Below are positions 34,482-44,513 of a DNA stretch of 64,000 nt, in pieces. Below the pieces are notes generated by a model, which was given only the letters and a program-made list of their open reading frames with translations, was not told the origin of the DNA and did no database searches. Both the position numbers and the translations under genes were made by a program. The DNA is taken from contig OY756140.1 in the NCBI GenBank assembly GCA_963576785.1, positions 992,001 to 1,056,000 on the forward strand. Direction: 5' to 3'. The stretch's first letter is position 1. Every line of letters starts with the position of its first letter. Source of the DNA: Chlorophyllum brunneum (Eukaryota; Basidiomycota; Agaricomycetes; Agaricales; Agaricaceae).

Positions 34482-35714
34482 CTATTGATCACCTGTCCAA
34501 AAGTCAGGTCGGGGGGGTAAATCACTCTTCCTATAGACTTCGTCGATCGTCTTCATCTGGTCCAAACTATCCTTGTGCGACTCCCAACAAACCGGCTCCC
34601 TTCCTCTCAACCTGTCAACGAACGCCTCCAACTGGTACCTATATGTCGCCCACCAGGACTCTCCCCTGTCACCCCAAAGTGGGCCACCCCTGTACGCCTG
34701 TTTCCTCAACCTTGCTCCTGTACGTTTGTCTTTAATATCAATATAATGATAGATGTGCGGCATCATGGCATTGTAGAAGAAGACTTCGGCGTGCTCCAGC
34801 TCGACCATGATTGAGGGAAGCTCCCACACCCGAGGGAGTAAGCCATAGTACCAAGACCGCTTCATGTCTGTGTAAATGGTGCTGTAGACATCCTTGTCGT
34901 TCTTATCGACAAATCTCAAATTGGCGCTCATGGCTTCGTCGACGCGCGGGTCTTCATGTGAGGGCAGGGCTTTGGCATAAAGAACAGCTTCGGGCGTTCC
35001 TGCTCCGATCGCATACCGTGTAAAGGATAAGACATAAGTCATATCCATCAAACTCCCGCCTCCCAAATTATACTTCCATCGAATATCACCCGCGGGAATG
35101 GAAGGCGTGGCTGTCATAACAGCATCTGTCTTTAAAATCCTGCCATACTCCCCACTACTCATAATTTCCTTGAACACATGCGCAGCGGGATGGAATTTCC
35201 AATGGAACGCTTCCATCAGGATTTTATTGGTGCGTGTAGAGCACTCGGCGAGACGTTCCATCTCTTCTGCGTTATCTGTGATGGGTTTCTCGCACAAGAC
35301 GTGCTTGCCCTGTTCCATAGCCTTCAGCGACCATTCAAAGTGGAGCCTGTTGGGTAAAGAGATGTAGACAAAGTCGACCTCGGGGTCGCGAATGACTTCT
35401 TCGTAGCTTCCATAAGCTTTTTGGAAACCATATTTCTTGGCATAGTCTTGTGCTTTTTTGAAGTCACGAGAACCGATGGCATAGAGTACAACGTCCGGGT
35501 GAGATTTGGCGGGGTGAATGACTGGTAGTGGTGTTGGGTTGAGTATATGCGTGCTTCTGGTAGACAACGAAATGGACAAACTAGCTGCTGGGTTAATCTG
35601 AGCGGTAGAAATCACGCCGACTTTCAGCGCATTCACTCTCTTGTGAGGGAATGCACGGATGGTAGAGTTCAAATATTGATGAAGGAAAGTCAAACTCTGC
35701 AGGGCGAGCGCCAT
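34482..35714 (-). CDS. Gfo/Idh/MocA-family NAD(P)-dependent dehydrogenase
   Basis: This is a predicted oxidoreductase similar to D-xylose 1-dehydrogenase (NADP+) or dimeric dihydrodiol dehydrogenase. It reads as one ORF, but a 60-nt GT-AG intron at 35522-35581 is strongly suggested. Removing it joins VGVISTAQINPAA to IHPAKSHPDVVLYAIGSRD as in the family, leaving 390 aa. Hallmarks are the EKPIT motif in HVLCEKPITDNAEEME, preceded by FVYISLPNRLHFEWS, and the catalytic-region block LMEAFHWKFHP. The N-terminal extension of about 30 residues is not typical of a signal peptide. It is convergent with the ketopantoate reductase gene (192 bp between stops). Confidence 0.85.
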   Translation of the reverse strand: MALALQSLTFLHQYLNSTIRAFPHKRVNALKVGVISTAQINPAASLSISLSTRSTHILNPTPLPVIHPAKSHPDVVLYAIGSRDFKKAQDYAKKYGFQKAYGSYEEVIRDPEVDFVYISLPNRLHFEWSLKAMEQGKHVLCEKPITDNAEEMERLAECSTRTNKILMEAFHWKFHPAAHVFKEIMSSGEYGRILKTDAVMTATPSIPAGDIRWKYNLGGGSLMDMTYVLSFTRYAIGAGTPEAVLYAKALPSHEDPRVDEAMSANLRFVDKNDKDVYSTIYTDMKRSWYYGLLPRVWELPSIMVELEHAEVFFYNAMMPHIYHYIDIKDKRTGARLRKQAYRGGPLWGDRGESWWATYRYQLEAFVDRLRGREPVCWESHKDSLDQMKTIDEVYRKSDLPPRPDFWTGDQ

Positions 35715-36000
35715 GGTGAGCGGTAGGAACGAAACAGTCGCAATGTCTCGCGATTGTGTCTTAAACCATTTGGGGTGGAGTGAATATATTCAACCCATGA
35801 GCGCAGCTATGACGCGTGGCGTGCTCGCAAAACAAAATTCATTACAGTTTCTAAGAAAAGGTCCTTGACATTGACTATACCCTCGCTACAACATGGCCGA
35901 AAAGGATATTAGACAGGAATACAAATGAACGATGATGTAGAGGATCCATCCCTTGGGTAAACAAGATAGCTTGTGACCGATAGTAGAATAAAATTATTGT

Positions 36001-37869
36001 TCAATGATCGTCTGCGCCAGGCTTTCCCCACTTGATTGTCCGCACAATCCCATTACGCCATGACTGCACCCTTCGTCTAGCAAGAATGGACATGGTCGAC
36101 CGATCGGTGCCTACAAACCCAATACCCCCTGACTGAATGACAGCGTCAATGAGGACAGGGTACCTGACATGTAACACGTACGCGTCAGAAACGGAAATCA
36201 TCGCGAAGGTTGATGAGGTCCAGAACGTACCATGCGCCATACTGATCTGCTGTGCCCGAGTGATCGACCCTTGACCACCCTTGCTTCGCAACCCCTTCCC
36301 ACCATGACTCGTCCCTCTCGTCGCTGGTTAAAATGACGTGTTCCACATTGATACTCCTCAATTCGCGTAGCTCTGTTCTGATTTCCTCGACGCGTTTGGC
36401 AATGATAGGAATGGATGCAAAGCAATCCTCAACTGAAACTTGACCACACCAATTTTTAAAGTCCCCATGCCGGATGTGGACACCGATATACTGTTATGAT
36501 TCCAACATAAGTGAGTTCACGAAGCGATTATAAAACACTAACTGGGGGAGTGGGTGATCCATCAGGGACTTGAAGAGCGGCTCTAACGTATATATCCGCA
36601 ATGGTTTCTAGCCTTGCCGTCCACCGCATGTGCTGACCCACGTATCTCCAAGCGGGACTGTAGTCGAATTCGAACTCAAATGGCTGACGCGGGAGTCAAA
36701 GTAGATTAGAACGCTATCAGAGGGATGAACAAGGTAACGAATTCACCTGATGAGCACACACGTAGTACAGGTAGTCATAGCAAAGAAGCTGTTCGTCCGG
36801 TGGGAGAAGAATATGATGAGCTGGAGATTCAAGAGGTTGTACGAGGTTCTCTTGCCGCGATTCTGGGAAGGCCAGGGAAGCTAGAGCCCAGAAGTATGCA
36901 TGTCGGTCGTGTTCGTAGTGAGGTATTACTTTAATCCAAGATGGTGTTTTAGTATAAGAGATGTCTATTTGAGGACGTGTTTGAGGAGATTGCTAGAGCA
37001 TTACCGTTCTGGTAAACGAATGGAAGCGTACCGAGTTTGAGGTAATTAGGTACAACACTCCTCCTGGGGAAAGATTCGTGGTCTTGAAGGGCTTCCCAAG
37101 TGTTCCAGCATCCAAGGTCATCAAGAACATCACTGGTGCGGTTCTTGACTTGATGCCATTCTATAACTGGAATTCCAACTCCCTGTGCGAGTCGTTGGAC
37201 GTCGAATACTTCACCAAAGTCTATGGTCGGTTTATCCCCACCGATGTGGGAGGGTACGAACATGGGTATGATGGGTATTCGGTCGGTGATCATAGCAAGG
37301 TACATCAGATTGATCTGGGGTTGCGGTTGAGGTGGTTGTGATTTGAAACAAGTTTGAGCAACTTACATAGGTCATCACGTCGTTGGCTATAGCATGAGGC
37401 AGGATTCAGTCGAGGAGTGTTGGTTAGAAAGGAAAGACGCACTCCATCCTGCCGATATCCACGAGGTGAGATATTTCACATCAGGTCGTAAATTGTCTAC
37501 GATATTTGAGAGGGGTGGGCCAGTATATGTTTAGAATCGAATACCTCTAAAGGCCGGGGTTGGAGGGCCGTTCAGGTAGAGGGAAGGATCTAGGAAGTCG
37601 ACTCTCGAGGAATCCAAGACGGTGGGTTCTTGGACGAGTTTGGATGTAGTTGTGGCCGGGACGGAAGTGGCAAGATATGTCAGGGTGGAGGCAATGACGA
37701 GGCCTATACAACCAAGATAGGCGTATCGGCGCCTTCGACGGCTGTGGAGGATCGGCGACGGGTGCTTGTGCAGAGATTCGTGGGGAGCGAGCATGGGGTA
37801 CTCTTCATGGCCGGGGTCGTCGTCGAGGCTGTAGGGTGGTGTGGAAGGGGAGGTGGGGGACTGCGGCAT
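36001..37869 (-). CDS. Type II membrane O-fucosyltransferase-like protein
   Basis: This is a predicted Golgi/ER glycosyltransferase-like protein common in basidiomycetes; activity is unproven. Eight exons (37545-37869, 37443-37496, 37367-37386, 37005-37314, 36747-36964, 36543-36683, 36231-36490, 36001-36163) give 496 aa. A short basic cytosolic tail (HSRRRRR) precedes one membrane anchor (YLGCIGLVIASTLTYLA). The lumenal domain contains YIGVHIRHGDFKNWC, resembling the H-x-R motif that binds GDP-fucose in O-fucosyltransferases. Near the C-terminus is GFVGTDRSTMSILARRR, resembling another conserved fucosyltransferase block. Exon 3 is 20 nt. It starts 211-226 bp from the divergent GDP-fucose-transporter-like gene, which supports a fucosylation role by association. 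Confidence 0.72.
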
Positions 37870-38080
37870 GGAAGAGGAGAAGAGACGGGGCCATGGCTGG
37901 GTGGAATGTGGAAAACAAGAGCTGGTTCAGATCCGGGCATCTATCCCCATTTGGAATCCGAGCGAGCCGAACCCCTGATGGCTCTCATACCTGTCCCTCC
38001 GCAAATAAGTACTCGCAAATCCGTCCATCCAATGTCCTCCTTACTGCCCCCGGCCAGCCCTCCCCCCTCCCCTCCCTCCC
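37870..38080. promoter_or_regulatory. Bidirectional promoter of the fucosyl-like gene pair
   Basis: The two start codons face away from each other across this 211-bp interval. It is rich in pyrimidine tracts near 38030-38090 on the transporter side, typical of fungal transcription starts. Shared regulation is inference. Confidence 0.4.
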
Positions 38081-38095
38081 ATGCCTCTTCCCCCC

Positions 38096-39516
38096 ATGGA
38101 CCGCAAGACCCTCCAGGTCGCTGCCGTCGTCTGTTTCTACATGTCGGCTGCCCTTACGGTATGTTCTCCTTGACTATCGCATGTCCAAGACTCATCCCGT
38201 ATGCCAGATGGTCTTCGTGTGCGCCTTCATACCTCCGAGTCGCGTTCAACATCAACTAACACTTGTGCAGGAATAAAGCGGTTCTGGACACGTCTCCGGA
38301 GCTACCATTGCTGTTCCTCCTGATTCAGCTCGTCGTCGCTGTAGTCCTACTGCACGTATCTGCAGCCATCTCTCCCCGCATCGAGATACCCACTCTCGAT
38401 CGCCAAGTGGCAAAAAAGCTGGTTCCCGTGGTGTCAGTGAACATTATCGGTCTCGTCTTCAATACCCTCTGTTTACGAGGTGTTGAGGCATCCTTCTTCC
38501 AGGTAGGCACGAGTTCTGCACGCCACGTTCGGCGCCATCCAATTCGTCTATTAGATCGCCCGTGGCCTCGTCCTTCCTTTGACGATCTCAATCTCCTGTC
38601 TACACACGCGCAATATCCCATCGGCCAAGGTTATCGCCGCAGCCGTTGTCGTCACCCTCGGTTTTGCCCTCGGTGTCGCGCCGTCCAAGAATCTCCCATC
38701 GAAATCCATCCCATCTACTATCTCTTTAATCTATGGAATACTATCGTCACTCTTTATCGCCATCCACGCTGTCCTAATCAAGATTTCTCTCCCCCATTGC
38801 AATCATTCTACGATACAACTTGCCTGGTGGACCAATGTCGGCTCAGCCATCATGCTTTTCCCTTTTGTCGTCCTCAACGGCGAGTTTTTCAAAGTCTGGG
38901 ACAAATTTACCAGCGACGCCACCTGGAACTTGCCCCTTTTTCTATGGGGCACTCTCGTCACCGGCATATTTGGCTTCCTTCTATGCGTTGCGGGTTTGTT
39001 GAGCATCAAAATCACCAGCCCCATCACGCACATGTTCTCGAGCGTGCGTACTTGATCTATTTTTACACCGCATTTCCTCGGCAACCCGAACCGAGGCCTG
39101 ACATTCGTGTCTTTCAGGCCGCGAGATCAGTGTTACAAACACTCCTCGCTGTCTGGATCTTCAAGGACGTTCTCAACGTGTAAGTCCGACGGTCAGAATG
39201 ATGCAGCCTGGTTTCGGTACTCATATGAACCATCATTCAATCATCTAGCGAGCGAGCGACATCTATCCTTGTCATTCTTATAGGGACGATGTAAGTCCCT
39301 TCTAGATGTCAACTGCCATAGTTTGCGTTTCCTGACACCACAATGAACAGGTACTATACATGGGTCAAGTCGACCGAGACCCCCCCTAAACCCCAACCTC
39401 GACCAGCCGACATTGAGTCAAATGAGAGTAGCCGCCGACTCCTATTCAACGCCGATGAAGAGTCAGAACTCGAGGAACTGAAGTCCTCAGAACCTTCTTC
39501 ACCGAGAAAAGTCTAG
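38096..39516 (+). CDS. GDP-fucose-transporter-like nucleotide-sugar transporter (SLC35C type)
   Basis: This is a predicted Golgi antiporter importing a GDP-sugar in exchange for the monophosphate. Seven exons (38096-38158, 38208-38218, 38271-38502, 38555-39043, 39118-39179, 39249-39290, 39351-39516) give 354 aa with about ten membrane segments. TM1 leads to MVFVNKAVLD, matching the MVFLNK motif of SLC35C1. Later blocks are NTLCLRGVEASFFQIARGL and LSIKITSPITHMFSSAARS, then LAVWIFKD, diagnostic of this subfamily. Exon 2 is only 11 nt and encodes most of MVFV. An in-frame ATG at 38081 would add five residues. The C-terminal tail is hydrophilic and acidic. Substrate is inferred from subfamily and from the divergent fucosyltransferase-like neighbour. 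Confidence 0.82.
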
Positions 39517-41251
39517 AAGCTTTGTTATTAGGGTCGCTCTTATGCATGATCGATCCTTGACGTCGACCTTGGGCTTCACCATCGGGTTCCCTTGTTTTAT
39601 TTGGACTACAGGCTGTATGCACAGTACTATCGGATTATCATGGACATCTCCTGGATAGTGTAGGGAATATTGTAGACATTCACCTGTCGTACATACTACT
39701 TCAAACTAGTAGCAGTCGAATACTGCTTGGTCATTCTATGAAACATATCCGCGGCACCCGCCAGTAACCATTACCATGGCCCTTTGCAACCACGGGAACC
39801 ACAGACGTTCCCTGTTTTCTGATGATCTACGGACCCGAGGGACAGCGACGAAACGGCGGAAGTGACTGAGAGTGACCCACCACCATAAAATTCAGGAAGA
39901 TGCTTTAGCTGCCGTACACTGCTTGTACGAAGTCAATGAGGAGCGTCCCACAGCTGTCATTTATCTGCTTTTTGTGAGAAACTGTTCTTTTGGCCACTAG
40001 CGACCCCACAATTCCAGGTTCTGGAACCAAGAACTCTCGACAAATTGTGGTGCCATCCTCTGTACGATGCCATGTAGAGTAATTCCTTGGTGGATCGAAC
40101 GAAAGAACACTTCAAGGTAGTACCATGCCCTTTGTCAAAGCATGCCGAAGCAAAGAATAGATCCGTGCGGCGGGACCCGATGTACTTCTATCAACGCCAC
40201 AGCGGCAGCTTCCTGATAGACGATAGTAAGGCGCTAACATCTCGGACGTTGGCAGTGACAGGAACCTTCGAATATGATTGCTTCCTAGTGTAACAGGGGT
40301 ATATTTGAGTAAGGTTGTAAATAAGGAGGGTTATGTAGCTCGCGACAGTTTTGAACGTCCCGTATTCAATGACGATTAGAGTGATAGGAGGAAATGAGGG
40401 AAAGATATGAACAACGGGACGGTTTGGGCCGGCTTAAGATTCAGGGTGTGGATAAATGCATACCAGTCGGAACCCCCTAGGCTGGGTGTGATGCTGAGTA
40501 TAACTTAGTTTGGATGTCGGTTTGACATATAGTACGCTCTTGATCGAAGGGATCCGAAAATATGTGTAGACATGATGCATGATGGACAAACTGGTGAACG
40601 GGAATGTTTCAAGTGTATTATCTGGCCGCCCAATGTAGCCGTCCAAACTATAAAATGGCCAGACCGGTATTATTAGACCGGCAAGCGTGAATGAATCAAT
40701 GTAGGCCGCAGACAGCTTTGCGGTGAGCGCTCGTCCTCAGGAACAAGGGGAAAAACGAGGTGTCCCAGTTTTGAGCTGTACCTGGGGCTGATGGATCAGT
40801 CTTGAATCAGTGGCCTGAAAGGTTTGAAGCGCCGCGGAAAGCCTACTCAGAGGACAACGAATCGCTGTTATAGACCCAACGCGTATGAAAGAATAAAAAG
40901 AAAAACTTTGAATCAAGAATGCCGCCGACACATACCGGAAGACGTTCCCGTGTTTCTTCGAGCTGCCGGCTGCTACTGAGATGTTATGCTGTGAGGGCTC
41001 AGTTGGCCGAAATGATAGCAAGGGTGGACCGACGGCGATTTGTGCCAAAATAGGAAGGCGAGCCCAGACAAACCACTTTGATGAAAAACATAACACTGTT
41101 GTTTTCCCCGACAATGAGATCCGGAAACGAGATCGACAGGCTTCTCTCGATGCCGCTTCTGACCGCTTGGGCCCTTCATCCCGATAGTCTGACCAATGTA
41201 AACCTGCCAAGTTGACCTGCCTCCCTCTGCTACGCGCTCCCTACTTCTGCT
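39517..41251. other. Long intergenic region (1.7 kb)
   Basis: This is one of the largest gaps in the window. It has no splice-supported gene. A 157-codon minus ORF at 40737-41210 and a 68-codon plus ORF at 40087-40293 lack motifs and stable composition. I recognise no repeat or element. Confidence 0.4.
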
Positions 41252-43162
41252 ATGACTGTCGACGCACTTGTGCAAGCCGGCGTCGCGAAACTCGGGCTCA
41301 AAGATGTCAATTCCGAGTATCAGACTGTTCAGCGCAAGCTCGGAGAGACAGAAACCTCGTACTACCTGCCTTCACGCGATAACGGAGTGAACGATATGTA
41401 TGTTCCTTGACCTCTTATCGTGCCCGTAACCAAGCCTTTGTAGGTACCTTCACCTCGGCTTCAATGCGTCACCCAAGCGGGTGACCCCCAATAGGATCCT
41501 TCTCATCTGGGCCATTCTTCGTTCCCGTCACCCCCTATTAGCCGCTCGCATTGAAATGCACGCGTATAATGATATTCGCCTCATGTGAGCTATCAGGTCA
41601 GGACGCATATTTGTGAATCTCTGATCATTTTTCGCTTTTAATCAGTCATGACCACCCAAGAGATGTTGAAGACATACTGCGATCGGCTCAGCAAAATTTG
41701 GAGTTCCGTTCACAAACCAAGGATGGTACGTAGTTGAGATCTCTATGCGATTATCAAGAGTGAACGAGGTACACAGAGCTGGTTGATAGCTACCTGAACG
41801 ACGAACGAACGCTCTCCAATGATCGGCTCTCTTACCTCATCCTCTCTTCACGTCCAGTGTCGCCTTCACAAAATGGAATAGGAAACGAAAGCGAACAGGC
41901 TTTTGATCTCCTCATATGCGCAATGCATTATATTGGTGATGGCATGGCTCTCCACACCTTCGCAAATCATTTCTTCGGTTTGCTTGGTGGTGCCCTAAAT
42001 GAATATGAATTACGAGATGTGTTGGAACAAGAGTTCAAGCGCTTTCACCCGAACAATCCACCGGTATGATAGCCTCTTTGATTAATTCTATACTCGTTAT
42101 GAATCATGACGCTGTAAACCCCACAGGGTTTGCTGCTTCCTAGAGCTTTAGAAGATCGACTTCCACCCCCTTCGGAAAGCAAGTTCTTCAAAGCAGCTTC
42201 CAAAGTTGACTTCAAGCTGAGTCAACTTAGGCTTGTGGTACGTCCCCACCGAAACCCTCCCATATCAGGTAAATTGAAATGCACATAGGGCGGTCATAGC
42301 TTCCCGAAGATGCATAATAAACCCCGCCACACTATAGTCCCAACTGTCTCATTTGATCCTCCGCGGACAAAAACCATCCTCCAGAGCTGCAAAGCCAATG
42401 GAGTTTCGATTTCAAGTGCTCTCTTCGCTATCTGTGCTGTCGCCTGGGCACGAACGCACAAACAAAATTGGGAACTACCAATGTAAGCATTCAATAAGTT
42501 CCGTAGCCGCTTATCAACATACTAACATGCCACAAAGCATGATGTACTCTGCTCTCAATCTCCGACCATACCTAAAAGCTGAAAAGATGCTCAACGACTC
42601 GTACTGGTTCATCGCCATTGGCTACTTCAACGTTGTCCTCCCGACATTTCTACCCGAATCTTCGAATACCAGGGCCACTTTTTGGCACAGAGCCCGTTCA
42701 GCAAAGAAGCAAAGCATAGATGCTGCGAAACACCCATTGATCATATCCCGCGCACTCGAGATGGCGCGTGAAAGAGGGTCCAGGGCTCGCGTTTGGGCGA
42801 AACAAGATGATAAAGCTGCTGGCGTGATTTCACCTACACCTCCCTCACTTCCTCCATCGCTCGAGAACACACCTGTTCCTGAGTGTCTCGTACCGGCAAG
42901 TAAGGAGCCTTCGACTGCGTTGATTGGGTTGTCATTGTTGGGCAATCTGGACGGAACGTATAAGCATGCCGATTTTCCGGAGATCAAATTGCACACCCTC
43001 ACTACAGGCTCACGTCAGCGTCCTGGAGGGATGCTGTTGTTCGGGTATACGTTCGTTGGGAAGTTGTGGGTCAGTCTGGGGTATGATGAGAATGGGTTTG
43101 ATAAGGAGGTTGTTGATCGGTTTTGGACAAATGTGCTTTCTGCGATTGAAGAGCTATTGTAG
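41252..43162 (+). CDS. HXXXD acyltransferase-like protein (condensation-domain fold)
   Basis: This is a predicted CoA-dependent acyltransferase of the alcohol acetyltransferase/condensation superfamily; its substrate is unknown. Seven exons (41252-41397, 41444-41584, 41646-41725, 41777-42063, 42127-42237, 42289-42482, 42538-43162) give 527 aa. The catalytic H-x-x-x-D sits in AMHYIGDGMALHTFANHFF. The second half contains ANGVSISSALFAICAVAWA and MMYSALNLRPYL, typical of the C-terminal lobe; a DFGWG-like motif is replaced by weaker sequence. There is no carrier-protein domain, so it stands alone rather than in an NRPS. It could act in secondary metabolism or toxin detoxification, but no cluster partners are adjacent. 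Confidence 0.8.
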
Positions 43163-43351
43163 GTAATTGCTTTGTGTGACTTTGGGCTTGGTGGAGGTAG
43201 TATCGAGACTAGTCACTCGGAGGTCTGTACCTGTCTATCCGGACTCTCGAGGGGTGTGTGAGGAGACTGTCACAAGATGTCAATGTCTAAAAGTACAGCA
43301 AGTTGGTATTATAAAGCATGAAAACAATTTCTCTCGGTTCAACATTCAAGT

Positions 43352-43753
43352 CTATAACTCCAGCCTGCAAGGCGCTCGAATCATGTTTGCCATGTTGAAC
43401 TGATGAGCCTGGACTTGAATTCGAGTCTGGCGATACGCCATCGGCACAATCTGGAGTGTGGTCAAGGGGGCGTCACTTGCGAACGCCGGAATCTCGACGA
43501 ATTGCAGCTGTTTCAGCTCTGTCATTGATGAGAAGTAATCGGTTTGAGAGGTAGTCAAAAAGCAGAGTGGACTTTGGCTTACTTCCCCCTCTGGTATTCT
43601 GTCCAAGTATAAGTACACAGACCTGCTTCAATCACTCCACAGAGAGTGAGAGTCTGGATGGTTGGGTAGGGAAAGGTGGGGTCACCATGAAATTCCTTGC
43701 GACATAGGAAGAAACCTACGGACCAGGCGACGAGAGAGAAAAGTATAATACAT
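43352..43753 (-). CDS. Possible small gene, exon structure unresolved
   Basis: A perfect TATAAAAG on the minus strand (43857-43864) is followed by an ATG at 43753 and an 88-codon frame ending at 43352. The 3' part reads MTELKQLQFVEIPAFASD and then TTLQIVPMAYRQTRIQVQ, with coding-like composition. I could not join the first ATG to this frame convincingly: candidate donors (GTAGGT near 43720, GTCTGT near 43625) give conflicting phases. No family is recognised. It may instead be a non-coding transcript with a chance ORF. Confidence 0.3.
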
Positions 43754-43856
43754 GTCGTTCAGGAGGTGCTGGACCGTGGAAGAAGGTATACACGAAAGTT
43801 GCGAGCTAACTAGTCAAGCGTGGGGTTGCGGTGGGAATTTGCTGCAAGTGTCCCCG

Positions 43857-43864
43857 CTTTTATA
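43857..43864 (-). promoter_or_regulatory. TATAAAAG core promoter element
   Basis: A consensus TATA box on the minus strand lies about 104 bp upstream of the first minus-strand ATG at 43753. It is a stronger match than at most genes in the window. Confidence 0.45.
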
Positions 43865-44513
43865 CGGGGGTTCAGAGAGTGACAGGAACATGAGTGTCTC
43901 TTGGTATAAGTGGATCGTGTCGTTGGGACCGAAAATGGGAGAAGTGTACCCGAGCATACGCGAGAGCTAGAATCAGGACATATGGACATGGACGCAGTGA
44001 GATACAAGAGGAAAGGGTCTAGGTGGAGGTCTGGTCCCCCCGTGACAGCAACAAAGCAAGTTCGAGGGTTTGAGCAAGAGTAAAAGATAATAAGGGTAGC
44101 CGAAAAGCAGACTCGGAGGGAAATTGGGGTCTAGTCTCCAGTCGACTTTTGGATCTGGAGTTCGCCAAGTCGATTATGTTGACGATCTCGCCAGCGCTAC
44201 CTGTGTCCAGTCGATATAACTAGTCATACGCATCCACCCAGAGGTGTCGCATGAAAGTCGCACATCGTACATATCAGATTAGACGAGGTAAAAGCTGCCA
44301 AAGAACTATATATAGCAGCTCGTCGTATTCCAGGCTGGCTCTCGGCAGATCGAGAATCCATTGGTTACTGTAGCGACTGCGGCGGCAGCATTCATTTAAC
44401 GGTGTGGTGTGCTGATACTCCTGGCTTCCCGGAGTACGGAGGTATCAGCCTCCATTTGAGGTGATGATCACAACGCACATGGGAGGCTGTAGAAATATCA
44501 ACATCCCGGAGGG

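Larger units (their letters stand above)
43163..44513. other. Intergenic region with a TATA-driven unresolved locus
   Basis: 1.35 kb between the acyltransferase and the TBC gene. The left part, 43352-43870, is treated separately. The remainder, about 43870-44513, has no supported coding sequence. Confidence 0.45.

Noticed and set aside
34482..35714. Intronless model of the Gfo/Idh dehydrogenase
   Set aside because: The 20 residues encoded by 35522-35581 interrupt the conserved cofactor-binding region and are bounded by a GT donor and an AG acceptor, so an intron is more likely.
40737..41210. 157-codon ORF on the minus strand
   Set aside because: Composition is not protein-like, no motif, and it lies across the promoter of the acyltransferase gene.
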